Assembly: GCA_945788675.1 (NCBI GenBank)
Contig: CALZMY010000144.1
Location: forward strand, 1-28,307
DNA length: 28,307 bases
Source: an uncultured Gammaproteobacteria bacterium
GTDB lineage: Bacteria > Pseudomonadota > Gammaproteobacteria > SZUA-140
Direction of reading: 5' to 3'
The notes beneath the pieces were generated by a model, which was given only the letters and a program-made list of their open reading frames with translations, was not told where the DNA came from and ran no database searches. This document shows, piece after piece, positions 5,956 through 13,601 of the stretch. The position numbers and the translations under genes are program-made. Numbering within the stretch: the first letter of the stretch is position 1; the number at the start of each line of letters is the position of its first letter.

Positions 5956-7323
5956 TCAGCCGTTTGCCGCGAGCGTGCTGGCGATGCCGATGTAGCTGGC
6001 AGGGGTCATCTCAAGCAGGCGTTTCTTGTCAGCCTCAGGAATTTCGAGCGTGTTGATAAAGTCTTTAAAGACCTGCTGCGTAATCGTTTGGCCACGTGTC
6101 AGCTCTTTGAGTTTCTCGTAAGGCTTTTCAATGCCGTAACGACGCATTACTGTCTGAATAGGTTCTGCCAGTACTTCCCACGCATTGTCGAGATCCTGCA
6201 ACATACGCTCTGGGTTGCTTTCGAGTTTTGAGATGCCTTTGAGGCAGGAGCGATAGGAGATAAGGCTGTAACCGAGTCCGACGCCGAGATTACGTAGTAC
6301 GGTGGAATCAGTCAGATCGCGCTGCCAGCGAGAGATAGGTAATTTGGCACCAAGGTGCTGGAAAATAGCGTTGGCCAGTCCGAGATTGCCTTCTGCATTT
6401 TCAAAGTCGATTGGATTGACCTTGTGCGGCATGGTTGATGAGCCGACCTCGCCTGCAACGGTGCGCTGTTTGAAATAACCCAGTGAGATGTAGCCCCAGA
6501 CATCACGACAATAGTCGATCAAAATAGTATTGAAGTGGGAGAGTGAGTCAAAATATTGCGCAATGAAGTCATGTGGTTCAATCTGGGTGGTGTAGGGGTT
6601 CCACTCCAGTCCGAGACTGGTGACAAAACGTTGCGAGAAATCGTGCCAGTCGACCTCGGGGTACGCGGCGTAGTGGGCGTTGTAGTTGCCGGTAGCGCCA
6701 TTGATTTTACCCAGAACAGGGTTAAGGTTGAATTGGTCGCGTTGACGTTTCAGTCGTTGCGCGACATTGGCCATCTCTTTGCCCAGGGTAGTGGGTGACG
6801 CAGTCTGTCCGTGAGTCCGCGCCAGCATCGGTTGTTCGGCATATTGGTGCGCAAGCCGTGTGATGGTGCTGATGACGTCGTCCATTATTGGCGCTATGAC
6901 CTGTGTGCGCCCTTCGCGCAACATTAACGCATAAGCAAGATTATTGATATCTTCAGAGGTGCAGGCGAAGTGGATGAATTCGCTGACTGCATTTAACTCT
7001 TCATTATCAGCGACTTTCTCTTTGAGGTAATACTCAATGGCCTTGACGTCGTGATTGGTGGTGCGTTCAATGGTTTTGACCTGCTCCGCATCGCTTAAAT
7101 CAAAGTTATCAATGATGCTTTGTAGAAAGTCATTGGCGCTCTTACTCAGTGTTGGAACTTCTTCGATCTCTGGGCTGTCGGCCAGTGCCTGTAACCAGCG
7201 AATTTCAACAGTGACTCGGAAATAGATGAGTCCATATTCACTAAAGACGGGGCGCAGTTCATTGACCTTGTCGTGGTAGCGACCATCAATAGGGGAAATA
7301 GCGGTGAGTGTGTTGAGTTCCAT
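5956..7323 (-). CDS. purB: Adenylosuccinate lyase
   Basis: PurB catalyses two fumarate-releasing steps in purine synthesis: SAICAR to AICAR, and adenylosuccinate to AMP. The sequence follows E. coli PurB nearly end to end (455 against 456 residues), from MELNTLTAISPIDGRY through KTIERTTNHDVKA, FIHFACTSEDINN and RTHGQ to the fumarase-superfamily signature SSTMPHKVNP (about 294-303) and MRRYGIEKPYEKLKELTRG. I start it at 7323, where CAGGT lies about 7 bases upstream. An ATG 13 codons earlier adds nonconserved residues and would overlap hflD. It is the last gene of mnmA-hflD-purB, 19 bases behind hflD. The nearest downstream terminator is about 180 bases past the stop. Confidence 0.98.
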   Translation of the reverse strand: MELNTLTAISPIDGRYHDKVNELRPVFSEYGLIYFRVTVEIRWLQALADSPEIEEVPTLSKSANDFLQSIIDNFDLSDAEQVKTIERTTNHDVKAIEYYLKEKVADNEELNAVSEFIHFACTSEDINNLAYALMLREGRTQVIAPIMDDVISTITRLAHQYAEQPMLARTHGQTASPTTLGKEMANVAQRLKRQRDQFNLNPVLGKINGATGNYNAHYAAYPEVDWHDFSQRFVTSLGLEWNPYTTQIEPHDFIAQYFDSLSHFNTILIDYCRDVWGYISLGYFKQRTVAGEVGSSTMPHKVNPIDFENAEGNLGLANAIFQHLGAKLPISRWQRDLTDSTVLRNLGVGLGYSLISYRSCLKGISKLESNPERMLQDLDNAWEVLAEPIQTVMRRYGIEKPYEKLKELTRGQTITQQVFKDFINTLEIPEADKKRLLEMTPASYIGIASTLAANG

Positions 7324-7342
7324 TGTAGACCTGCTTGATTGC

Positions 7343-7981
7343 TTAATGGGAATCAGGGGCATTATACAGAAACCCCTGCGCAGTTTGTGCGATAAATTTG
7401 CGTTTGAACATCAGTTGCAGGCGCGTGCCGCCACATTGATGCCACAAAATTGTTGAGCGAATTGCCGCGAGTAACAGTGCGCGTACTTTATTGGCATTCT
7501 CAGGGTTGGATAGATAACCCTGTTCGCCGTTGACGATGAGTCGTGGTTTGAGATTGCTGATGGTATTGAGATAGATGTCGGCAATGCCGGCGATGACATT
7601 TTCATGGGTAAGTGGGAAATGATCGGTCTGTGCACGCACACGTTCAATGCCATCACTGAGCGTCGATAGCATCTGTCTGTTTTTAGTGAGTTTGCCAGTG
7701 AGGTGCATGATGGTGACGATATATTTAGTCAGCTCCATGTCACGTTTGCTAGTCTCTTCGCCAAACTGTTCCTGTAAGAGCTTGAGGCCGAGCGTCACTC
7801 CTTCGGTGGTGCCACCATAGACCGCCAGTGTGTTGGGCGGATCGATCTCCAGGATACTTTTCAGGCTAGTCTCGAATGCTATTTGATCGACACTGTTGGT
7901 AGTCGCTACCTGTTGTACCAGGCGAGTGGCCTGGAAGATGCCAGCCAGGGCAAGTATTTTTTCGTTGGGCGCGTGACTCAT
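7343..7981 (-). CDS. hflD: High frequency lysogenization protein HflD homologue
   Basis: HflD (YcfC) is a peripheral inner-membrane protein, all-helical and about 210 residues long, known in E. coli for binding the lambda CII protein. Its normal cellular role is unclear. The 212-residue product begins with the family-typical segment ILALAGIFQATRLVQQVA and carries YGGTTEGVTLGLKLL. It lacks a signal peptide or membrane segment. Identity rests on these segments, the length, and the diagnostic position between mnmA and purB, where E. coli also has it. It starts 21 bases after the mnmA stop and ends 19 bases before purB, so the three genes should be one operon. Confidence 0.93.
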   Translation of the reverse strand: MSHAPNEKILALAGIFQATRLVQQVATTNSVDQIAFETSLKSILEIDPPNTLAVYGGTTEGVTLGLKLLQEQFGEETSKRDMELTKYIVTIMHLTGKLTKNRQMLSTLSDGIERVRAQTDHFPLTHENVIAGIADIYLNTISNLKPRLIVNGEQGYLSNPENANKVRALLLAAIRSTILWHQCGGTRLQLMFKRKFIAQTAQGFLYNAPDSH

Positions 7982-8002
7982 GGTGTTTACCTTTACTACA
8001 GT

Positions 8003-9154
8003 TTAGAGGGTTGTGATGTCGGAGAGTGTGTTGCCAATCTGATCGATAATGCCGCCGCCGAGACACTCATCCTGCTGATAAAATACGATTGATTGTCCCG
8101 GCGTGACGGCGCGCTGTGGCTGTTCGAAGCGCACAGTGGCGATACCATTTTCAAGAGAGGTGATTGTGCATGGCTGATCTTCCTGACGATAACGGACTTT
8201 GGCGCTGCAATGACAGGGTGCACCTGGTGCCTCACCATTGACCCAGTGGAGCTCGATAGCGTTGAGTGCCTGTTTAAACAGTGCCGGGTGGTTGGTCCCC
8301 TGTGCAACGAGTAGTACGTTGTTATCAAGGTCTTTGTCGACGACGTACCATGGTTCACCGCTGTTATCCTCACGCAGGCCGCCGATCTTCAGGCCCTTGC
8401 GCTGGCCGATGGTGTGAAACATCAAGCCGTCGTGTTGACCGATGGTCTTGCCTTCAAGGGTCTGGATCTCGCCCGGCTGTGCCGGCAGATAGGTGTTGAG
8501 GAAACTTTTGAATTCGCGTTCACCTATGAAGCAGATGCCGGTGCTATCTTTCTTTGCATGGTTTTCAAAGCCGGCATCTGCGGCAATCATGCGCACTTCA
8601 CTCTTTGGCAGTTCGCCTAATGGGAATAGCGTTTTTGCGAGTTGTGCCTGGCCGAGTGTATAGAGAAAGTAACTCTGGTCTTTATTGTCATCCTTTCCCT
8701 TGAGTAGTTTGAAACGGCCATCTTGCTGTGCGATGCGTGCATAGTGCCCGGTTGCGATCTTATCTGCGCCTTGTTGTAGTGCGTAATCAAGGAAGGCCCT
8801 GAACTTGATCTCTTTATTGCAGAGGATATCCGGATTCGGTGTGCGGCCACTTTTGTATTCATCAAGAAAGTATTGAAAGACACGATCCCAGTATTCGCTG
8901 GCAAAGTTGACGGCATCCATTGGAATGCCGATCTTATCGCACACCTTCATCGCGTCCTGTGCATCGACGGCGGCTGGGCAGACGCCGTCGGGGTCTTTAT
9001 CTTCCCAGTTTTTCATGAAGACGCCGCTGACCAAATATCCCTGCCGATGTAGCAGCAGCGCAGTGACTGACGAGTCGACGCCGCCGGACATGCCAACGAT
9101 GATCTGTTGTGTGGATGGACTGTTCATTTCGTGCGAGGAGTGATGGTAACTCAT
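8003..9154 (-). CDS. mnmA: tRNA-specific 2-thiouridylase MnmA
   Basis: MnmA puts the sulfur on U34 of tRNAs for Lys, Glu and Gln, taking it from the TusA-E relay and using ATP to adenylate C2. The PP-loop GMSGGVDSS (21-29) begins the N-terminal ATP-pyrophosphatase domain. The two catalytic cysteines are visible: C112 in DILCNKEIKF and C208 in STGICFIGER. The TGHYAR and KDQSYFLY segments are also conserved. Length is 383 residues against about 368 in E. coli. I took the first ATG (9154) because TTTAGGTC precedes it; the alternative ATG at 9127 lacks a ribosome binding site but would also leave the whole domain intact. It is the first gene of mnmA-hflD-purB. Confidence 0.97.
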   Translation of the reverse strand: MSYHHSSHEMNSPSTQQIIVGMSGGVDSSVTALLLHRQGYLVSGVFMKNWEDKDPDGVCPAAVDAQDAMKVCDKIGIPMDAVNFASEYWDRVFQYFLDEYKSGRTPNPDILCNKEIKFRAFLDYALQQGADKIATGHYARIAQQDGRFKLLKGKDDNKDQSYFLYTLGQAQLAKTLFPLGELPKSEVRMIAADAGFENHAKKDSTGICFIGEREFKSFLNTYLPAQPGEIQTLEGKTIGQHDGLMFHTIGQRKGLKIGGLREDNSGEPWYVVDKDLDNNVLLVAQGTNHPALFKQALNAIELHWVNGEAPGAPCHCSAKVRYRQEDQPCTITSLENGIATVRFEQPQRAVTPGQSIVFYQQDECLGGGIIDQIGNTLSDITTL

Positions 9155-9211
9155 GACCTAAAGGCAGCGAATTATAGCAAGTCCTGCCGTTTTTCGCAGT
9201 CTAGTGGGCGG

Positions 9212-9748
9212 TTATGGTTCATCAATGATCCGATGTTCACCGGGTGCCAGTCCTTTGAGTGTCCAGTTTCCAATGGCGTAACGGATCAGGCGTAGCGTGG
9301 GGAAGCCGACGGCGGCTGTCATGCGCCGCACCTGGCGATTACGCCCTTCGCTAATCTTTAGTTCCAGCCATGCCGTTGGGATCTGTGCACGATATCGCAC
9401 GGGTGGGGTGCGTGGCCAGATCGCGGGTGGCTTGATGCGTCGCACCTTGGCGGGGCGGGTGAGGCCATCCTTTAATTCAACTCCCTGGCGGAGTTGTCGG
9501 ATCGCCTCATCAGAGGGGGTGCCATCCACTTGCACCCAGTAGGTCTTTTCCAGTTTATGGCGCGGATGGGTGATGCGGTGCTGTAGTTTACCGTCGTCGG
9601 TAAGCAGCAGCAGTCCCTCACTATCCCTGTCGAGGCGTCCTGCAGCGTAAACAGCGGGAATATCGATGAAATGCTTGAGGGTTTCACGGCCTTCTGAAGC
9701 GCTGAACTGGCTTAATACATCGTAGGGTTTATTGAATAGAATCAGCAT
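9212..9748 (-). CDS. rluE: 23S rRNA pseudouridine(2457) synthase RluE
   Basis: This RsuA-family pseudouridine synthase is expected to modify U2457 in the peptidyl transferase region of 23S rRNA. The catalytic Asp is D40 in GRLDRDSEGLLLL. ILFNKPYDVLSQF, KTYWVQVDG, ISEGRNRQVRRMTA and GFPTLRLIRYAIG closely follow E. coli RluE. There is no S4 RNA-binding domain, which is normal for RluE. The product is 178 residues, lacking the basic N-terminal tail of the E. coli protein. It lies 57 bases upstream of mnmA on the same strand and may feed into that operon. The Shine-Dalgarno sequence is weak. Confidence 0.93.
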   Translation of the reverse strand: MLILFNKPYDVLSQFSASEGRETLKHFIDIPAVYAAGRLDRDSEGLLLLTDDGKLQHRITHPRHKLEKTYWVQVDGTPSDEAIRQLRQGVELKDGLTRPAKVRRIKPPAIWPRTPPVRYRAQIPTAWLELKISEGRNRQVRRMTAAVGFPTLRLIRYAIGNWTLKGLAPGEHRIIDEP

Positions 9749-9784
9749 GGTTTGAACGGGTTTAGGGGTGGTGTATAGGCGATG

Positions 9785-9901
9785 ACGAATAATGTCAGCG
9801 ACTGTTCTGTGGAGCTGTTTCTGTTTCGGTGCAGCGAGTATAACTAACTAGTAGACAGCAGCTCTTCTGCCCGTAGACTTCAACTATGGGGCATTATTCG
9901 T
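9785..9901. repeat. Widely spaced 10-bp inverted repeat in the cspD-rluE gap
   Basis: ACGAATAATG at 9785-9794 is the exact reverse complement of CATTATTCGT at 9892-9901, with 97 bases between. The 197-base gap (9749-9945) has no gene. The arms could pair in the cspD or rluE transcript, or may be coincidental. Confidence 0.5.
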
Positions 9902-9903
9902 GG

Positions 9904-9933
9904 ATGCTCGAGGTGTGACTACGTTTCGAGCAT
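9904..9933 (-). terminator. Hairpin just downstream of cspD
   Basis: ATGCTCGA (9904-9911) and TCGAGCAT (9926-9933) form a perfect 8-bp stem with a 14-base loop, starting 12 bases after the cspD stop. No T run follows in the leftward direction, so termination is uncertain; it may protect the cspD 3' end instead. Confidence 0.4.
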
Positions 9934-9945
9934 TTTGCCGCAGGC

Positions 9946-10176
9946 TTAGTTTTTCAGGTCGGTTTCACTATCTTCATCTGGTTTGATGTTCGCCGCAAAG
10001 AGGCCTTTAGGGCCTTCTGAGAGCTCAAATTCGACCTTTTGACCACCCTTCAGCGTCTTGTAACCATCGATTGAGATGGCGGAGAAGTGCGCGAAGATAT
10101 CTTCACCCCCTTCATCTGGTGAGATAAAGCCAAACCCCTTGGTATTACTAAACCATTTAACGAGTCCACTAGGCAT
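9946..10176 (-). CDS. cspD: Cold-shock domain protein, CspD-like
   Basis: This 76-residue protein is a single cold-shock domain (OB fold) that binds single-stranded nucleic acid. RNP1 is KGFGFI at 13-18, and RNP2 begins at D26 with DIFAHF. The acidic C-terminal tail and the position divergent from clpS-clpA match E. coli cspD, a stationary-phase replication inhibitor. Start and strength are clear: AGGAG lies 8 bases before the ATG. A good promoter precedes it (10252-10279), giving a 5' leader of roughly 65-70 nt that begins with a hairpin. The CspD name relies mainly on synteny; by sequence alone it could be another Csp paralogue. Confidence 0.9.
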   Translation of the reverse strand: MPSGLVKWFSNTKGFGFISPDEGGEDIFAHFSAISIDGYKTLKGGQKVEFELSEGPKGLFAANIKPDEDSETDLKN

Positions 10177-10219
10177 AATTATACTCCTTCACGTATTCGT
10201 GCAGCAGTCTCTTGTTAAT

Positions 10220-10244
10220 CATGGCCGGTATTGCGATGGCCATG
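10220..10244 (-). other. Hairpin at the 5' end of the cspD leader
   Basis: CATGGCC (10220-10226) and GGCCATG (10238-10244) form a 7-bp stem with an 11-base loop. If transcription starts near 10245, the hairpin is at the extreme 5' end of the cspD mRNA, a placement that usually protects against 5' decay. Confidence 0.5.
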
Positions 10245-10251
10245 CCGCAAA

Positions 10252-10279
10252 ACAATATCCCAATAATCGAAATAGTCAA
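10252..10279 (-). promoter_or_regulatory. cspD sigma-70 promoter
   Basis: TTGACT (10279-10274) and TATTGT (10257-10252) are separated by 16 bases on the minus strand, predicting a start near 10245. The rest of the 323-base divergent gap (10177-10499) holds no gene; it is A/T-rich towards clpS. Confidence 0.6.
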
Positions 10280-10483
10280 GTGCCAGGCCTGAGTGGGATA
10301 CCGTGATGGGTGGTATGCCTAAAGTGGCCAGATTATTGCTTTATCTCTAAGTAGTTGTATTTTGTATTTGGCGGCTATATATCAACTGTCTGGTGTGATA
10401 TTTTATGGTCTTTTTAAGATCTAATCCCGATGAAAAACAGGGTGTTATGGGATCTGGTTCGAAGATTTTTTTTAGAGATAAGG

Positions 10484-10489
10484 TATAAT
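10484..10489 (+). promoter_or_regulatory. -10 box immediately upstream of clpS
   Basis: A perfect TATAAT ends only 10 bases before the clpS ATG (10500), so a start from it would fall at about 10496-10500 and make the mRNA leaderless or nearly so. No Shine-Dalgarno sequence lies just before the ATG. The -35 region is poor (GAAGAT at 17-base spacing). Confidence 0.45.
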
Positions 10490-10499
10490 TGACGACAGT

Positions 10500-10820
10500 A
10501 TGGATAAAGAGGATCAGCATAATTCTGACGAGGGTTTGGCGCTACAGGAGGCTAAACCGAAACTAAAGCGTCCCCCGCTATTTAAAGTGTTACTGCTTAA
10601 TGATGATTACACGCCAATGGATTTTGTCGTCCATATTTTGCAGGACCATTTTGGCATGACGAGTGAGAAAGCAACGCAAATCATGTTGCATGTGCATACA
10701 CGGGGTGTTGGTGTGTGCGGTGTCTTTACCCGGGATATCGCAGAGACCAAAGTAGCAGTGGTGAATCAATTCGCGCGCGAGAATCAGCATCCGCTGAAAT
10801 GCACCATGGAGGAAGCGTAG
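10500..10820 (+). CDS. clpS: ATP-dependent Clp protease adaptor ClpS
   Basis: ClpS binds destabilising N-terminal residues (Leu, Phe, Tyr, Trp) and hands the proteins to ClpA. At 106 residues it equals the E. coli length. The core is conserved: KVLLLNDDYTPMDFVVHIL, with the Asn-Asp pair that contacts the N-degron amino group, then a HxxG turn (HTRGVGVCGVFT) and DIAETKVAVVNQFARENQHPLKCTMEEA. The flexible N-terminal tail needed to remodel ClpA precedes it. It is followed by clpA after 25 bases, with cspD divergent upstream, as in E. coli. No Shine-Dalgarno is visible, and a perfect -10 box lies almost on the start codon; no upstream in-frame start exists before a stop. Confidence 0.97.
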   Translation: MDKEDQHNSDEGLALQEAKPKLKRPPLFKVLLLNDDYTPMDFVVHILQDHFGMTSEKATQIMLHVHTRGVGVCGVFTRDIAETKVAVVNQFARENQHPLKCTMEEA

Positions 10821-10845
10821 CGAGCAAAACTTAGGTAGGTGTTCT

Positions 10846-13110
10846 ATGTTAAGCAAAGATCTTGAATACACACTCAATGCGGCTTTTCAGTCTGCAAGAG
10901 ACAGAAATCATGAATTTATGACAGTGGAGCATCTGTTGCTGGCATTGTTTGATAACGCCGAATCTGCGGCAATTCTAAGAGCGTGTGATGCCGATATCGA
11001 AGCGCTAAGGAAAGAGCTGGAGGCCTTCCTTGAAGAAAATACGCCGCTATTGAATGGTGAAGATCGTGAGACCCAGCCAACGTTAGGTTTTCAGCGTGTC
11101 TTGCAGCGAGCTGTCTTTCATGTGCAGTCATCTGGTAAGCGCGAAGTGGGCGCGCCCAATGTACTGGTGGCAATTTTTGGGGAGCAAGACTCGCAGGCGG
11201 TCTTTTTTTTAAATAAGCAGGATATCACTCGACTCGATGTGGTTAGCCATCTCTCTCATGGGTTGACGAAGACCTCGAATAATGAGGAAGGTGAACGTAT
11301 CTCGCCAGATTCGGAAGAAACTGATGGCGAAGCTGAGGCGGTCAAGACTCCACTGGAAAGTTATGCGACTAATCTTAATGAGCGAGCCAGGGGAGGTAAG
11401 ATTGATCCGTTGATCGGGCGGGATAGTGAGGTACATCGTGTGGTACAGATCCTCTGTCGTCGCCGCAAAAATAATCCGCTGCTAGTGGGTGAGGCAGGCG
11501 TTGGAAAGACCGCTATTGCAGAAGGGCTGGCCAAGATGATCGTCGAAGAAAAGGTGCCTGACGTGTTGGCGCAGAGCACAATCTACTCGCTCGATATGGG
11601 TGCACTGTTGGCCGGTACAAAATACCGAGGTGATTTTGAAAAACGGTTAAAAGGGCTGCTAGCGCAGATTAAGAAAGAAGAGGGCGCTGTTCTCTTTATC
11701 GATGAGATTCATACCATCATCGGTGCCGGTTCTGCTTCCGGTGGGGTGATGGATGCCTCTAATTTGATCAAGCCGGTGCTGAGTTCTGGTGAGCTACGTT
11801 GCATCGGTTCAACCACTTATAATGAGTATCGCAGTATCTTTGAGAAGGATCGTGCGCTGGCACGTCGTTTTCAGAAAGTCGATGTCGGTGAGCCGTCGGT
11901 AAGTGAGACCATCGATATTCTGAAGGGGCTAAAATCACGTTTCGAAGATCATCACAAAGTGAGGTATACGCTTGATGCTTTGAAAACGGCCGCCGAGCTT
12001 GCAGCCCGTTATATTAATGATCGTTACCTGCCGGACAAGGCGATTGACGTGATCGATGAGGCAGGTGCAAATCAGCGACTTCTGCCTGTATCGAAACGTA
12101 AAAAGACGATTGGGGTGAAAGAGATTGAAGCCATTGTGGCCAAAATTGCGCGTATTCCGGCGAAGAGTGTCAGCAGTTCCGATAAAGCTAAACTGCGCAC
12201 GTTGGAACGTGACCTGAAGATGGTGATCTACGGACAGGATGAGGCGATCGATACGTTGGCAACGGCGATCAAGATGTCGCGCTCAGGCCTGGGTGAGACT
12301 GGCAAGCCAATCGGTTCATTTCTGTTTGCAGGGCCTACCGGCGTTGGTAAGACCGAAGTGAGTCGTCAGCTTGCCCATATTCTTGGGATTGAGCTGATTC
12401 GTTTCGATATGTCTGAATACATGGAGCGCCATGCTGCATCACGCTTGATCGGTGCTCCACCGGGCTATGTCGGGTTTGACCAGGGTGGCCTGTTGACCGA
12501 GGCGGTGAATAAGCAGCCCCACGCAGTGTTGCTGTTTGATGAAATTGAGAAGGCGCATCCCGATGTCTTTAACCTGCTGCTGCAGGTGATGGATCACGGT
12601 ACGCTGACCGATAACAATGGCCGCAAGGTCGACTTCCGCAATGTGATCATCATCATGGCCAGTAATGCCGGTGCTGAACAGATGAGTCGCGCATCGATCG
12701 GTTTTGCGACGCAAGACCATTCATCGGATGGCATGGAGGTGATCAAGCGTACCTTTACACCGGAGTTTAGGAATCGTCTTGATGCTATCGTGCAGTTCAA
12801 GTCACTCGATGCCATCACCATTGCCAATGTGGTTGATAAGTTCATCATTGAACTGGAGGCACAGCTGCAGGAAAAAAATGTGGTGATCGATGTAGAGGAA
12901 GCTGCGCGTGAGTGGTTGGCGCTGAACGGTTACGATCCCTCAATGGGGGCACGTCCGATGGCGCGTACCATCCAGGATCATGTCAAGAAACCATTGGCCG
13001 AAGAGTTGTTGTTTGGGCGCTTGGCCAAGGGTGGTCGCGTCAAGATTGACGTCGATGGTGATGCGCTGGTGTTTAAGATCGAAAGTGCTGAAGAGATGGT
13101 TGACAGCTGA
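10846..13110 (+). CDS. clpA: ATP-dependent Clp protease ATP-binding subunit ClpA
   Basis: ClpA is the hexameric AAA+ unfoldase that feeds ClpP. An N-terminal repeat domain (1-145), where ClpS docks, is followed by an acidic linker (about 145-168). The first ATPase has Walker A GEAGVGKT (215-222) and Walker B FIDEIHT. The second has Walker A GPTGVGKT (496-503) and LFDEIEKAHPDV. The ClpP-binding loop reads IGF at 618-620, where E. coli ClpA has IGL. The sequence ends with EFRNRLDAIVQF and the C-terminal small domain. At 754 residues it is close to E. coli ClpA (758). The absence of a middle coiled coil separates it from ClpB. TAGGTAGG gives the ribosome binding site. It is co-transcribed with clpS. 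Confidence 0.98.
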   Translation: MLSKDLEYTLNAAFQSARDRNHEFMTVEHLLLALFDNAESAAILRACDADIEALRKELEAFLEENTPLLNGEDRETQPTLGFQRVLQRAVFHVQSSGKREVGAPNVLVAIFGEQDSQAVFFLNKQDITRLDVVSHLSHGLTKTSNNEEGERISPDSEETDGEAEAVKTPLESYATNLNERARGGKIDPLIGRDSEVHRVVQILCRRRKNNPLLVGEAGVGKTAIAEGLAKMIVEEKVPDVLAQSTIYSLDMGALLAGTKYRGDFEKRLKGLLAQIKKEEGAVLFIDEIHTIIGAGSASGGVMDASNLIKPVLSSGELRCIGSTTYNEYRSIFEKDRALARRFQKVDVGEPSVSETIDILKGLKSRFEDHHKVRYTLDALKTAAELAARYINDRYLPDKAIDVIDEAGANQRLLPVSKRKKTIGVKEIEAIVAKIARIPAKSVSSSDKAKLRTLERDLKMVIYGQDEAIDTLATAIKMSRSGLGETGKPIGSFLFAGPTGVGKTEVSRQLAHILGIELIRFDMSEYMERHAASRLIGAPPGYVGFDQGGLLTEAVNKQPHAVLLFDEIEKAHPDVFNLLLQVMDHGTLTDNNGRKVDFRNVIIIMASNAGAEQMSRASIGFATQDHSSDGMEVIKRTFTPEFRNRLDAIVQFKSLDAITIANVVDKFIIELEAQLQEKNVVIDVEEAAREWLALNGYDPSMGARPMARTIQDHVKKPLAEELLFGRLAKGGRVKIDVDGDALVFKIESAEEMVDS

Positions 13111-13118
13111 TCGTTTGA

Positions 13119-13166
13119 TATTAGTAACCGGCGCTTGATAGCGCTCTTAAGCGCTGGTTACTGATA
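13119..13166. terminator. Large hairpin between convergent clpA and infA
   Basis: Bases 13119-13136 pair with 13149-13166 to make an 18-bp stem, interrupted only by G-T type wobbles, with a 12-base loop. It starts 8 bases after the clpA stop and lies 28 bases beyond the infA stop, so it could end transcription from both sides. Neither side carries a T run, so it may act with Rho or as a 3'-end stabiliser. Confidence 0.6.
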
Positions 13167-13194
13167 CTGATATGCTGTCGTCTATAAAGTTAGA

Positions 13195-13413
13195 TCAGCG
13201 TGCGCGGTAGGTGATACGCCCTTTTGACAGGTCGTAGGGCGTTAGCTGGACGGTAACCTTATCGCCAGTCAGAATGCGGATGTAATGTTTGCGCATCTTG
13301 CCAGAGATGTGTGCCGTGACGACATGCCCATTTTCGAGCTCCACGCGGAACATCGTGTTTGGTAGCGTCTCGACGACGGTGCCTTCCATTTCAATATGTT
13401 CTTCTTTTGCCAT
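13195..13413 (-). CDS. infA: Translation initiation factor IF-1
   Basis: IF-1 occupies the ribosomal A site during initiation and assists IF-2 and IF-3. The 72-residue product is a single OB-fold S1-like domain and matches the family across its whole length: MAKEEHIEMEGTV, NTMFRVELENGH, HISGKMRKHYIRIL and PYDLSKGRITYR. It is convergent with clpA and downstream of aat, the usual gammaproteobacterial arrangement, but the ate (bpt) gene often found between aat and infA is absent. A perfect -10 box about 116 bases upstream suggests its own promoter with a leader of roughly 110 nt. Confidence 0.98.
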   Translation of the reverse strand: MAKEEHIEMEGTVVETLPNTMFRVELENGHVVTAHISGKMRKHYIRILTGDKVTVQLTPYDLSKGRITYRAR

Positions 13414-13528
13414 GCGCTAATAATCGTCTAATTTGAGTTTTAGTTTAGTTGTTTGCATTCTGGAATTTTGCTCGATATTTCCGAGCTATTGTCTCAGTTC
13501 CATCAGGGCTTTCACCCCAAGCGGCGAG

Positions 13529-13534
13529 ATTATA
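13529..13534 (-). promoter_or_regulatory. -10 box of the infA promoter
   Basis: A perfect TATAAT lies on the minus strand, with a run of nine As just upstream of it and no consensus -35 at 17 bases. The predicted start near 13522 gives a leader of about 110 nt that contains a small GCTCG/CGAGC stem at 13470-13486. The surrounding 188-base gap (13414-13601) has no gene. Confidence 0.5.
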
Positions 13535-13601
13535 CACCATTTTTTTTTATTTCTCGCTATCGGCGGGGTTAAGGAGGAAATTGAATTAAAAATGATGTGA
13601 A

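Noticed and set aside
7324..7362. Upstream ATG giving purB 13 extra residues
   Set aside because: It overlaps the end of hflD, the residues are not conserved, and a better-placed Shine-Dalgarno precedes the ATG at 7323.
13111..13194. tRNA-Ser (serW) between clpA and infA as in E. coli
   Set aside because: The gap is 84 bases and is dominated by a single hairpin; no T-loop GTTCRA or cloverleaf arms are seen.
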